Assembly (NCBI GenBank): GCA_963702955.1
Contig: OY969774.1
Coordinates: 2,294,001 to 2,358,000, forward strand
Source of the DNA: VRUE01 sp963702955
Lineage (GTDB): Bacteria; Actinomycetota; Thermoleophilia; Solirubrobacterales; 70-9
Length of the DNA: 64,000 bases
Reading direction: 5' to 3'
Shown: in pieces, positions 16,393-24,799 of the stretch
Layout: each line of letters begins with the position of its first letter
Position numbering within the stretch: position 1 is the first letter of the stretch
Notes under the pieces: generated by a model
What the model was told of the DNA's origin: nothing
What the model saw: only the letters and a program-made list of their open reading frames with translations
Databases searched by the model: none
Program-made: the position numbers and the translations under genes

Positions 16393-17508
16393 TCAACCGG
16401 CGGCCGTCAACGCGATCGCGCCGGCGAGCGCATGCGAGGCGGAATCGAGGCTGTTGTGCGTCTCGACGAGCCGGCGCAGCCGGCGCAGGTCGTCCATGTC
16501 CACCGCGAGGATTTCCTCCCAGAGCCGGCCGGTGTCGTCGGTCAGCGGCGGTTCGCCGAAGGGGTCCCGGGCCGCGACGTCGTAGCGATCCGGCGTGAGG
16601 ACGACTGCGGCGGCGCGGTCGGCGCGGATCGTCCGCGCGACGACGACGCGCCGGCCGAGCGCCGCCGCCTCGAGCGTCGTCAGCCCTTGGGTGACGGCGA
16701 GGTCGCAGAAGGGGAGGCGGGCGAGCGGGTCGGCAGGCGCCGGCTCGATCCGCCAGGCCGAACGCGGCAGCCTCGCCTCGCACAGCGCCGCAGCCTCGCC
16801 CTCCCACTCGCCCTCGCCGGCGATCGTCAGCCGACAGGGCCGCCCGGCGGCGAGGCGTCGCCTGGTCAGGGCGACGGCGAGGCGGGCGATCGCCGCCTTG
16901 TCGGGCGAGAGCCGCATCAGCGCGAGGATCTCGCGCGGCTCGCCAAGCTCGGGATGGAAGGGGCTGTGCTCCAGCGGGATCGAGGCCGGCAGCACAGCCA
17001 GCTCGGCCGCCGGCAGGTCGAAGGCGGCGGCGACCCGCTTGCGGTGCCACTCGCCGCGCACCAGCACGGTGGCGTGGGGTGCGTCAAGCGCGCGGGCGAT
17101 CGGGACGCGGACGCTCGGCATGATCTCCGGCCCGGCCCAGCGAGCGGGCGCGTCCGGAAGCTGATGCAGGGCGAGCGCCGCCCGCCCGCACGTCTCCAGG
17201 GCCGGCTCGAAGGCCTCCATCACCCCGAGATCCCAGTGGACGATCGCGAACTCGTGCCCGCCGAGCGCCGCGCGCAGGCGGTCGAGGTCGATCTGCTCCT
17301 GTCCGCCCCAGGTGAACGGGACTATCTCGATCCCGGCGGCCTGTGCGGGCTCGGCGAGCGGTCCCGGCGGCGCCAGGATCGTCGCCCTACCGCCGCCTGA
17401 GACGTGGCGGGCGAGCAGATGGACCCACTGGCGCCCGGAGCCGCCAGGGACGAGGTTGTGCAGCAGGCAGCAGACCGAATCGACCCCAAGCTCCCCTGTT
17501 GCGCTCAT
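16393..17508 (-). CDS. Glycosyltransferase-like protein (GT-B/GT4 type)
   Basis: A 371-residue protein. The N-terminal half opens with the GT4-like VCCLLHNLVPGGSGRQWVHLLARH. The C-terminal half has a Rossmann nucleotide-sugar domain (REILALMRLSPDKAAIARLAVAL ... RLTIAGEGEWEGE ... CDLAVTQGLTTLEAAALGRRVV), where the usual ExxxxxE nucleotide-sugar site appears as TTLEAAALG. It probably moves a sugar onto a lipid or surface glycan. The ATG at 17508 was preferred over one 13 codons upstream because it matches the start of the first strand. Confidence 0.65.
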   Translation of the reverse strand: MSATGELGVDSVCCLLHNLVPGGSGRQWVHLLARHVSGGGRATILAPPGPLAEPAQAAGIEIVPFTWGGQEQIDLDRLRAALGGHEFAIVHWDLGVMEAFEPALETCGRAALALHQLPDAPARWAGPEIMPSVRVPIARALDAPHATVLVRGEWHRKRVAAAFDLPAAELAVLPASIPLEHSPFHPELGEPREILALMRLSPDKAAIARLAVALTRRRLAAGRPCRLTIAGEGEWEGEAAALCEARLPRSAWRIEPAPADPLARLPFCDLAVTQGLTTLEAAALGRRVVVARTIRADRAAAVVLTPDRYDVAARDPFGEPPLTDDTGRLWEEILAVDMDDLRRLRRLVETHNSLDSASHALAGAIALTAAG

Positions 17509-17517
17509 CCACCGGGA

Positions 17518-17523
17518 TAATCT
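17518..17523 (+). promoter_or_regulatory. -10 element of the hexapeptide-acyltransferase gene
   Basis: TAATCT ends five bases before the TTG at 17529 and supports that start codon. Confidence 0.35.
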
Positions 17524-17528
17524 CAGCC

Positions 17529-18242
17529 TTGCCGTCGCTGAGCACATCGGATCGGGCGCCCAACCTCCTGCTGGGCGCGGGCGTGGAGATCGCCGGCGAC
17601 GTCGATATCGGGCCCAACGTCGTCGTCCACGACGAGGTCATCGTCGAGGGCGGGGCGCGGATAGAGCACGGGGCGATCCTCGGCCGGCTCGAGCACCGCC
17701 AGCGCCACTCTCGCGCCATCCCGATGAAGGGCGGCTCGACGCTGATCGGCGCCGGGGCGACCGTCTGCAGCTACGCCCTCGTGTCGGCGGGCGCGGAGAT
17801 GGGGCCGCACTCGTTCCTCGGCGATTACGCTCACCTGCGGGCGGATGTCCGGCTCGGGGAGGACGCCACGGTCGGGTCCGGATCTGCGATCTCGCGCGGG
17901 GTTGAGATCGGCGCTCGCACGCGGATGCAGAACCGGGTCGTCATCGGGTCGGGGGTCGTGTTCGAGCCCGACTGCTTCCTCGGTCCCGGCGTGCAGATCC
18001 TCACCGGTCGCAAGATGACCGACGAGGAGCGAGCCGGGTCGCCGCGGTTGCGGCGCGGCTGCCAGATAGGCGCCGGGGCGGTGATCATGCCGGGCGTGGA
18101 GATCGGCGAAGAGGCGGTCGTCGGGGCAGGCGCCGTGGTCACCGTCGATGTGTCGGCGGGGGTCGTCGTCCGCGGCGTCCCCGCCCGGGTCGCGGCACGG
18201 TCGGGCCGCTCGGAGGCCGGTGACTACGACCCGGTCGGGTAG
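17529..18242 (+). CDS. Left-handed beta-helix (hexapeptide repeat) acyltransferase
   Basis: About 237 residues made largely of [LIV]-G-x4 hexapeptide turns (IGPNVVVHDEVIVEGGARIEHG, VGSGSAISRGVEIGARTRMQ, IGAGAVIMPGVEIGEEAVVG), typical of LbH acetyl/acyltransferases that modify nucleotide sugars or serine. With the divergent glycosyltransferase next to it, a role in surface glycan synthesis is plausible but not shown. No ATG precedes the first strand; the TTG at 17529 is chosen from position and the promoter box. The 3' end overlaps the NUDIX gene by 19 bases. Confidence 0.7.
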   Translation: MPSLSTSDRAPNLLLGAGVEIAGDVDIGPNVVVHDEVIVEGGARIEHGAILGRLEHRQRHSRAIPMKGGSTLIGAGATVCSYALVSAGAEMGPHSFLGDYAHLRADVRLGEDATVGSGSAISRGVEIGARTRMQNRVVIGSGVVFEPDCFLGPGVQILTGRKMTDEERAGSPRLRRGCQIGAGAVIMPGVEIGEEAVVGAGAVVTVDVSAGVVVRGVPARVAARSGRSEAGDYDPVG

Positions 18243-18871
18243 TCGGGGTCGCCGGGAAGCACGACCCGGTGCTCGTCGGGCGTGCCGATCACCTTCGGCA
18301 GGATCGGCTCGACGGTGCGCCCGCGGTGCGCCTCGATCGCCTCGGCGGAGGTGCGGAAGGGAAGCAGTGCTTCGAGCTGCTTGATCGTCGGGAAGGCGAG
18401 CGTCAGCCCACCCGCCGCCTGCGCCTCCAGCGCTGCGCCCGGCTCGAACCAGCCGGCGTCGATCGTCTCCACCCCGTCCGGCTCGGGGGGCGTGTGGGCG
18501 GGCGCCAACGCGAGGAAGAACCAGGCGTCGAAGCGGCGCGAGACGACCTCAGGGGTGATCCAGCGCGAGAACAGCACCAGCTCCTCCTCTTCGCCCAGCG
18601 CGATCCCGGCCTCCTCCTCCAGCTCGCGCACCGCGCAGGCCTTGAAGCGAGCTTCGTCAACCCCGTCGCCCGCGTCCACGGCGCCACCGGGAAACACCCA
18701 GACCCCGGGCATGAACTTCGCCTTTTCGGTTCGCTTCAGCAAGAGCACTTCCAGCGCCCGATCGGAATGCCTCCCCCCGCGCCTGAGCAGCACGACCGAC
18801 GCCGCGGGTCGCGGCTCGGCTGGTTCCCCAAGGTTCGGGGCCTCGGCAGGACCCCGCACTCTCTCCTCCAC
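18224..18871 (-). CDS. NUDIX hydrolase
   Basis: A 215-residue protein. The NUDIX box lies in FPGGAVDAGDGVDEARFKACAVRELEEEAGI, with the catalytic REXXEE intact but an Asp/Gly variation before it. It follows the NUDT7/NUDT19-like pattern MPGVWVFPGG, seen in CoA-diphosphatase-like members. It hydrolyses a nucleoside diphosphate linked to another group; the substrate is unknown. GTG 18871 is taken as start because TACGCT lies six bases before it. Confidence 0.8.
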   Translation of the reverse strand: MEERVRGPAEAPNLGEPAEPRPAASVVLLRRGGRHSDRALEVLLLKRTEKAKFMPGVWVFPGGAVDAGDGVDEARFKACAVRELEEEAGIALGEEEELVLFSRWITPEVVSRRFDAWFFLALAPAHTPPEPDGVETIDAGWFEPGAALEAQAAGGLTLAFPTIKQLEALLPFRTSAEAIEAHRGRTVEPILPKVIGTPDEHRVVLPGDPDYPTGS

Positions 18872-18877
18872 TTCCCC

Positions 18878-18883
18878 AGCGTA
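18878..18883 (-). promoter_or_regulatory. -10 element of the NUDIX gene
   Basis: TACGCT on the minus strand ends six bases before the GTG at 18871. Confidence 0.4.
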
Positions 18884-18891
18884 GCTCGGGC

Positions 18892-20205
18892 CTACGCGGC
18901 TCGGGCCAGAGAAGTCGAGGACACCCGGATCGACGCTGCCGCCTGGATCGCCTCGGCGACGATTTCGACCAGCCTTCGCAGCTCGGCTTCGGAGATCGAG
19001 AGCGGCGGCATCAGCACGACGACGTCGCCGAGCGGGCGCACGATCGCCCCCCGCCGCCGCGCCTCCAGGGTCACCTGGTGGCCGATCCGCAGCGCCGGGT
19101 CGTGCTCGCCGAGGTCGATCCCGACCATGAAGCCGCGCCGGCGGACCTCGACCACCTCGGGCATCGTCGCGACCACGGCCAGCAACTCGCCGAGCAGCCC
19201 GATCTTCGGCTGCAGTCGCTCGATCGTCCGCTCCCACTCGAAGGCGTCGAGGCTGGCCAGCGCCGCTGCGCAGGCGAGCGGGTTGCCGGTGTAGGTGTGG
19301 CCGTGGAAGAAGGTGCGCTGCTCCTCGGGCGCGCCGAGGAAGCCCTCGTAGATCCGCTCGCTGCTCAGCGTCGCGGCGAGCGGCAGGTAGCCGCCGGTCA
19401 GGCCCTTGGCGAGGCAGAGCAGGTCCGGCGCCACGTCCTCCTGCTCGCAGGCGAACATCGTCCCGGTGCGGCCGAACCCGGTCGCCACCTCGTCGCAGAT
19501 CAGCAGCACGCCGAAGCGGTCGCAGAGCTCGCGCACCGCGCGCAGGTATCCCGGCGGGTGAACCAGCATCCCGGCGGCGCCCTGGACGAGCGGCTCGACG
19601 ATCACCGCCGCGATCTCCTCCTCGTGGCAGCCGAGGACGCGCTCGAGGTCGGCGGCGTCGCCGGGCTCGGTCGCGTGCGTGCGGAACAGCAGCGGCCGGT
19701 AGGCGGCATGGAAGCCCTCGATGCCGCCGACCGAGACGGAGCCGATCGTGTCGCCGTGGTAGGCGTCGCGAAGGTGGACGAAGGAAGTGCGGCGGGCGTG
19801 CTGGCCGCCGCGCTGCTGCTGGTACTGGAAGGCCATCTTCAGGGCGATCTCGACCGCGGTCGAGCCCGACTCCGAGTAGAAGACGCGCGAGAGCCCGGGC
19901 GGCGCCAGCTCGACCAGCCGGGCCGCCAGCTCGGCGGCGCCGGGGTGGGAGAGGCCGAGCATGGTCGAGTGCGCGACCAGGTCGAGCTGCCCGCGCACCG
20001 CCGCGTCGATGCCGGGATGGCGATGCCCGTGGACGTTGCACCAGAGCGAGGAGACGCCGTCGATGTAGTGCCGGCCCTCGCTGTCGATCAGCTGCGAGCC
20101 CTCGGCCCGCTCGATCATCAGCGGCTCTTCCTCGACCCAGCTCTGCTGCTGGGTGAACGGGTGCCAGAGATGGTCGAGGTCGAGCTGTGCGGGATTCACC
20201 GACAT
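18892..20205 (-). CDS. bioA: Adenosylmethionine-8-amino-7-oxononanoate aminotransferase
   Basis: A 437-residue PLP-dependent class III aminotransferase that makes 7,8-diaminopelargonate, the substrate of BioD. Diagnostic regions are LDLDHLWHPFTQQQSWVEEE at the start, GVSSLWCNVHGHRHP, the PLP site LICDEVATGFGRTGTMFACE and the lysine in LCLAKGLTGGYLPLAATL. It is separated from bioBFD by about 4.6 kb on the same strand. The ATG at 20205 gives the normal family N-terminus; TAAGGT lies 14 bases upstream. Confidence 0.93.
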   Translation of the reverse strand: MSVNPAQLDLDHLWHPFTQQQSWVEEEPLMIERAEGSQLIDSEGRHYIDGVSSLWCNVHGHRHPGIDAAVRGQLDLVAHSTMLGLSHPGAAELAARLVELAPPGLSRVFYSESGSTAVEIALKMAFQYQQQRGGQHARRTSFVHLRDAYHGDTIGSVSVGGIEGFHAAYRPLLFRTHATEPGDAADLERVLGCHEEEIAAVIVEPLVQGAAGMLVHPPGYLRAVRELCDRFGVLLICDEVATGFGRTGTMFACEQEDVAPDLLCLAKGLTGGYLPLAATLSSERIYEGFLGAPEEQRTFFHGHTYTGNPLACAAALASLDAFEWERTIERLQPKIGLLGELLAVVATMPEVVEVRRRGFMVGIDLGEHDPALRIGHQVTLEARRRGAIVRPLGDVVVLMPPLSISEAELRRLVEIVAEAIQAAASIRVSSTSLARAA

Positions 20206-20295
20206 CGCCACAGAGGCGACCTTAGATAGGCCCGCGGCGGAAACCCCGGTGGGTGGGCTCTGTGTGCCTACGCACGTAACCATGACATCGAAAGG

Positions 20296-20301
20296 TGTAA
20301 C
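20296..20301 (+). promoter_or_regulatory. -10 element of the desaturase-reductase operon
   Basis: TGTAAC ends eight bases before the ATG at 20310. The surrounding TGTAACGTTTCACA is weakly palindromic and could be an operator, but the match is poor. Confidence 0.3.
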
Positions 20302-20309
20302 GTTTCACA

Positions 20310-21404
20310 ATGGCGGAACGAGGAGCGACGCCGAAGGTCCCGGCTCTGAGGCGCAGGGCGCTCCGCGCCGTGCGGCCGCTGTTCGCGCCGCTGCTGCCGG
20401 ACGATTACCTTGAGTTGATCGACCCGCTCTGGTCAACGCGCGAGCTGCGCGGGCGGATCGAGCGGATCGATCGCGAGACGCCGGATGCGGTCACGGTGCT
20501 GATCCGGCCCGGCTTCAAGTGGACCGGCCACCGCCCCGGCCAGTACCTGCGTCTCGGCGTGGTGGTCAACGGGGTGCACCACTGGCGCGCCTACTCGCTG
20601 ACCTCCGAGCCCGACCGTGCCGACGGCTGCATCGGCATCACGCCGAAGCTGGTCGAGGCGGGCAAGGTGTCCCCGTACTTCGTGCGCCACGCCAGGCCGG
20701 GCGACGTCGTCCGACTCGGCGGGGTGGAAGGGACCTTCGTCCTCCCCGATCCGCCGCCGGAGCGGCTGCTGTTCGTCAGCGCCGGCAGCGGGATCACGCC
20801 GATCATGAGCATGCTACGCAGCCTGCGCCGGACCGGCTCGCTCGGCGACGTCGTCCACCTCCACTCGGCCCGCACGGCAGAGACCGTGATCTTCGGCGAG
20901 CAGCTGCGGCGGATCGACGCCGAGCGGCCGGGCTACCGCCTGCGCTTGCGAATCACCGGCAACGAGGGCCGGATCGACCCGGACGATCTCGATCGGCTCT
21001 GCCCCGACTGGCGCGAGCGCCACGCCTTCCTCTCCGGGCCGGGGCCGATGCTCGACGCGATGGGCGAGCGCTGGCGCCGCGACGGCGACCCGGAGCTGCT
21101 GCACATGGAGCGCTTCCAGCCGCTGATCGGCGGCGAAGGGGAGGGCGACGGCGGCCCGGTGCGGTTCCTGCGAAGCGGCGTCGAGGCCGGCTGCGACGGC
21201 GGTACGCCGATCCTGGCCGGCGGCGAGGAGGCCGGGGCGATCCTGCCGTTCGGTTGCCGGATGGGGATCTGTCATACCTGCGTCGGAAAGCTCTGCAGCG
21301 GCAGGGTGCGCGACCTGCGGACCGGCGAGGTCCACGGCAGCGAGGGCGAGATGGTCCGCACCTGCGTCAACGCCCCGGAAGGGCCGATCGAGATCGCGCT
21401 TTGA
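20310..21404 (+). CDS. Ferredoxin reductase-like protein, FAD plus 2Fe-2S (desaturase electron donor)
   Basis: A 364-residue two-domain reductase. The FAD site is in HWRAYSLTSEP, the NAD(P)H site in LLFVSAGSGITPIMSMLRSL, and the C-terminal plant-type 2Fe-2S cluster in FGCRMGICHTCVGKLC with the last cysteine in VRTCVNAPEG. The order FNR then ferredoxin, directly before a desaturase gene, matches the mycobacterial Rv3230c/DesA3 pair, in which it passes electrons from NAD(P)H to the acyl desaturase. The desaturase starts 19 bases downstream. Confidence 0.85.
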   Translation: MAERGATPKVPALRRRALRAVRPLFAPLLPDDYLELIDPLWSTRELRGRIERIDRETPDAVTVLIRPGFKWTGHRPGQYLRLGVVVNGVHHWRAYSLTSEPDRADGCIGITPKLVEAGKVSPYFVRHARPGDVVRLGGVEGTFVLPDPPPERLLFVSAGSGITPIMSMLRSLRRTGSLGDVVHLHSARTAETVIFGEQLRRIDAERPGYRLRLRITGNEGRIDPDDLDRLCPDWRERHAFLSGPGPMLDAMGERWRRDGDPELLHMERFQPLIGGEGEGDGGPVRFLRSGVEAGCDGGTPILAGGEEAGAILPFGCRMGICHTCVGKLCSGRVRDLRTGEVHGSEGEMVRTCVNAPEGPIEIAL

Positions 21405-21422
21405 GACCACGAAAGGAAGACC

Positions 21423-22658
21423 ATGGACGCAATCGTCACTGAGTCCCGCAGCCCGCTCGCCCATCTCTCCGAGGAGCAGCTCGACCGGCTGGCCGACGAG
21501 CTCGACGAGATCCGCGATCGCGTCCTCGCCGACCTCGGCGAGCGCGACCGCCGCTACATCGAGAGCATGATCGCGCTGCAGCGCCGGCTCGCGGCGATCG
21601 GCCGCGCGCTGCTGCTGGGCGCCCGCCACCGCCCCGCCTGGCTGGCCGGCACGGCGGCGCTCTCGGCGGCGAAGATCCTCGAGAACATGGAGATCGGCCA
21701 CAACGTCCTGCACGGCCAGTGGGACTGGATGAACGATCCCCAGATCAACTCCTCGACCTGGGACTGGGACACGGCGTCAACGTCCGAGGCCTGGAAGCAC
21801 TCGCACAACTACGTCCACCACACCTTCACCAACATCCTCGGCAAGGACAAGGACCTCGGCTACGAGATCATGCGGATCGACCCACGGCAGAGGTGGCACC
21901 CGGTCTACCTCCTGCAGCCGCTCTACAACCTGGCGCTGATGGCGCTGTTCGAGTGGGGGGTCGCCTTCCACGACCTCGACTTCGAGGCGATCCGCAAGGG
22001 CCGTAAGTCGAAGGCCCAGCTGCAGCGCGAGCTGCGCGGGATCGCCGGCAAGGCGAAGAGCCAGGCGGTCAAGGACTACGTCGCCTGGCCGCTGTTGAGC
22101 GCGCTGGCCTCAGCCGCGGCCGAGGCGGCGATCGAGGCCGGTCGCGGCAGGCGGCGGCGCGGCGGTCTGGCCGGCGCCCTGCGCACGGCCCTCGCCGCCG
22201 GCGGCGCCACCTACCGCTCGGCCGCCTCGGCCAACGCGACCGCCAACGTCGTCCGCAACGCCTGGGCCTACGCGATCATCTTCTGCGGCCACTTCCCGGA
22301 CCAGACCTACACCTTCACCGAGGAGGAAGTGGCGGACGAGAGCCGCGGCGGCTGGTACGTGCGGCAGCTGACCGGCGCCGCCAACATCGAAGGCAGCCCG
22401 CTGTTCCACGTCGCCAGCGGCAACCTCGGCTACCAGGTGGAGCACCACCTGTTCCCCGACCTGCCGAGCACCCGCTACGCGGAGATCGCTCCGCAGGTCA
22501 AGCGGATCTGCGAGCGCTACGGCCTTCCCTACAACACCGGGCCGTTCGGGCGCCAGCTGGGCATGGTGCAGCGGACGATCCTCAGGCTCGCCTTTCCCGG
22601 CGGCGAGCCGCGGCCGAAGCCCGGTCCCTACGAAGGCGAGGGCCCCTCTGCTCTGTGA
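21423..22658 (+). CDS. Membrane fatty-acid (acyl-CoA/acyl-lipid) desaturase
   Basis: A 411-residue di-iron desaturase. Three histidine boxes are visible: HNVLHGQW, HSHNYVHHTF and YQVEHHLFP. Between the first two boxes and the third are hydrophobic stretches for membrane insertion. It is similar in layout to DesA3-type stearoyl delta-9 desaturases. AAAGGAAG precedes the ATG. It is coexpressed with its reductase and probably adjusts membrane fluidity. A segment at about 220-265 (EAAIEAGRGRRRRGG ...) is unusually basic and Ala/Gly-rich. Confidence 0.88.
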   Translation: MDAIVTESRSPLAHLSEEQLDRLADELDEIRDRVLADLGERDRRYIESMIALQRRLAAIGRALLLGARHRPAWLAGTAALSAAKILENMEIGHNVLHGQWDWMNDPQINSSTWDWDTASTSEAWKHSHNYVHHTFTNILGKDKDLGYEIMRIDPRQRWHPVYLLQPLYNLALMALFEWGVAFHDLDFEAIRKGRKSKAQLQRELRGIAGKAKSQAVKDYVAWPLLSALASAAAEAAIEAGRGRRRRGGLAGALRTALAAGGATYRSAASANATANVVRNAWAYAIIFCGHFPDQTYTFTEEEVADESRGGWYVRQLTGAANIEGSPLFHVASGNLGYQVEHHLFPDLPSTRYAEIAPQVKRICERYGLPYNTGPFGRQLGMVQRTILRLAFPGGEPRPKPGPYEGEGPSAL

Positions 22659-22672
22659 TCTTGGTCACGTGC

Positions 22673-22718
22673 ACAACTATTGTGTTTGAGAAATAGTTGT
22701 AGGGATGCAACAATTGTT
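22673..22718 (+). promoter_or_regulatory. Probable MarR operator region
   Basis: A perfect 9-base inverted repeat, ACAACTATT at 22673-22681 and AATAGTTGT at 22692-22700, is followed by the perfect palindrome AACAATTGTT at 22709-22718, four bases before the marR start. Such sites in front of a marR gene are usually autoregulatory. The AT-rich stretch stands out from its surroundings. Confidence 0.6.
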
Positions 22719-22721
22719 CGC

Positions 22722-23252
22722 ATGCAAGCGAGCGACATAGCAGCGACGGTCGAGAGGGCGGGGGCGAGCGCCGCCGCCCAGGACACCGCGGCGCGGCTGA
22801 GCGCACTGATGCGCCATGTCTTCCTCTACGACCGCGGCAACCAGCTGCGGGTGATCGAGGAGTGCGGCCTCTCGATGACCCAGTGCAAGGCGCTGCTCGA
22901 GCTGGGCGGCCTTGGAGAAGTGCGCGAGCCGCGCCAGGTGGGCGAGCTGGCGGAGACGTTCGGTGTCTCGGTCCCCTCGATGAGCCGAGCGGTCAACGCG
23001 CTCGTCTGCGACCGCCTCGCCACCCGGGTCGAGGACCCCGACGACCGCCGAGTGCGGCGGGTGGCGATCACCGAGAAGGGCAAGAAGCTGGTCAACACGC
23101 TGCTCGTCGTCCGCCAGGCCGGCCTGGAGGCCTTCGCTGAGAGCCTCAGCGCCGCCCAGCGGCGCAAGCTGGACGCGGCGGTCAACTCGCTGATGGACAG
23201 GGAGGACATCGCCGAGGCCTATCAGCACCTGAAGGGAGTTGGACCAGCTTGA
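22722..23252 (+). CDS. MarR-family transcriptional regulator
   Basis: A 176-residue winged-helix regulator: helices around LSMTQCKALLELGGLG, the recognition region VGELAETFGVSVPSMSRAVNALV, and the wing TRVEDPDDRRVRRVAITEKGK. The ATG at 22722 was chosen because the operators lie directly before it. Its stop overlaps the TTG start of the MFS pump gene. It probably represses itself and the pump and responds to a small aromatic or lipophilic ligand. Confidence 0.88.
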   Translation: MQASDIAATVERAGASAAAQDTAARLSALMRHVFLYDRGNQLRVIEECGLSMTQCKALLELGGLGEVREPRQVGELAETFGVSVPSMSRAVNALVCDRLATRVEDPDDRRVRRVAITEKGKKLVNTLLVVRQAGLEAFAESLSAAQRRKLDAAVNSLMDREDIAEAYQHLKGVGPA

Positions 23253-24748
23253 CCCGCTACAGCCACCTGATCACCGACGACAACCGCAAGTGGTGGACGC
23301 TCGGAGCGATGTGCTTCGCGCTGTTCATGATCATGCTCGACAACACCGTCGTCAACGTCGCCCTGCCTTCGATTCAGCGCGACCTCGGCGCCTCGATCTC
23401 CGGCCTCGAGTGGACGATCAACGGCTACACGCTCTCCTTCGCGGTGCTGCTGGCGACCGGGGGGCGGCTCGGCGACATCTTCGGCCGCCGCCGGATCTTC
23501 ATGATCGGCGTCGTCATCTTCGCCCTCTCCTCGGCGACGGCGGGGCTCGCCGCCGGCGCCACCGACCTGGTGATCAGCCGGGTCGCGCAGGGCGTCGGCG
23601 CGGCGCTGATGATGCCCGGCACCCTCTCGATCATCACCGACGCCTTCCCCGCCCACGAGCGCGGCAAGGCGATGGGGACCTGGGCCGGCGTCTCGGCCCT
23701 CGCGCTGGCGATCGGCCCGGTCCTGGGCGGCTTCCTCACCGAGCACGTCAGCTGGCGGGCGATCTTCTACCTCAACATCCCGGTGGCTATCGCCGCCGTC
23801 ACCGCGACCCTGTTCGCGGTGCGCGAGTCGCGCGACACCACGGTCGGTCACGAGGTCGACTACCTCGGCGTGGTCACGCTGACGGCCGCCCTCACCGCGC
23901 TGGTCCTGGCGCTGGTCGAGGCCAACAGCTGGGGCTGGGGCTCGCCCGCGATCGTCGGCCTGCTCGCCGGCTCGGTGCTCTCCGGGGTCGCCTTCGTCGC
24001 GACCGAGCTTCGCGTCAAGGTGCCGATGGTCGAGTTCCGCTTCTTCTCCGACCGCAACTTCCTCGGCGCGGTGGTCGTGGCCCTGATCATCACCTTCGCG
24101 ATGATGGGCGTCTTCTTCTTCCTCGCCCTCTACATGCAGGACATCCTCCGCTACTCGCCGCTGGAGGCCGGGGTGCGCTTCCTGCCCGCGACGCTGATGA
24201 TCGTCGGCGTGGCGCCGGTCGCCGGCCGGCTTGCCGACCGCTTCGGACCGCGCTGGCTGATCGTTGCCGGGTTGCTGATCCTCGCCGCTTCCCTCTACAC
24301 CTTCACCGGCATCGCGGTCGATTCCGGCTACCTCGACCTGCTGCCCGGCTTCATGCTGCTGGGCATCGGCATCGCGCTGACGATGTCGCCGATGACCAGC
24401 GCCGCGATGAACGCGGTCGCGGTCCAGAAAGCCGGCATCGCCTCCGGCGTCCTCTCGATGTTCCGCATGGTCGGCGGCAGCCTCGGCATCGCCGTCACCG
24501 GCGCGATCTTCCAGGGCTCGGCCGGCAGCAGCTTCGAAACCGCGGCCCCGCAGCAGTTCGTCAACGGGCTCAGCGACGCGATGGCGGTCTCCGCCGTGGT
24601 CGTGCTGGTCGGCGCCGCGATCGCCGCCCTGGCGATCCGCGCCAAGGGAAAGCAGATCAGTCCGGAGGCGGCCGAGGCCGCCGTCAACCCGGGCGGCTCC
24701 GAGCTGGCCGCGGTCGAGGAGCAAGTCCTCGCCGAACCGGTCGGCTGA
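23249..24748 (+). CDS. MFS drug efflux transporter, DHA2 (EmrB/QacA) family
   Basis: A 499-residue proton-driven exporter with about 14 membrane segments. Motif C is in LALAIGPVLGGFLTE, motif A in GGRLGDIFGRRRIF, and motif D1 in LDNTVVNVALPSIQ, together diagnostic of DHA2. The start is a TTG whose last two bases overlap the marR stop (TTGA). It is coregulated with MarR; the substrate is unknown but is commonly a toxic hydrophobic compound. Confidence 0.88.
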   Translation: MTRYSHLITDDNRKWWTLGAMCFALFMIMLDNTVVNVALPSIQRDLGASISGLEWTINGYTLSFAVLLATGGRLGDIFGRRRIFMIGVVIFALSSATAGLAAGATDLVISRVAQGVGAALMMPGTLSIITDAFPAHERGKAMGTWAGVSALALAIGPVLGGFLTEHVSWRAIFYLNIPVAIAAVTATLFAVRESRDTTVGHEVDYLGVVTLTAALTALVLALVEANSWGWGSPAIVGLLAGSVLSGVAFVATELRVKVPMVEFRFFSDRNFLGAVVVALIITFAMMGVFFFLALYMQDILRYSPLEAGVRFLPATLMIVGVAPVAGRLADRFGPRWLIVAGLLILAASLYTFTGIAVDSGYLDLLPGFMLLGIGIALTMSPMTSAAMNAVAVQKAGIASGVLSMFRMVGGSLGIAVTGAIFQGSAGSSFETAAPQQFVNGLSDAMAVSAVVVLVGAAIAALAIRAKGKQISPEAAEAAVNPGGSELAAVEEQVLAEPVG

Positions 24749-24761
24749 TTTGACGGTCGAG

Positions 24762-24799
24762 TGGCGACTTGGTGCCGTTATGCGGAAACTAAGTCGCCA
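24762..24799. repeat. Palindromic element over the bioD stop codon
   Basis: TGGCGACTT at 24762-24770 is inverted at 24791-24799. The minus strand reads TGGCGACTTAGT at the end that encodes the last BioD residues (VAT) and the TAG stop. It shares TGGCGACTTAGT with the element at 45387. Confidence 0.6.
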
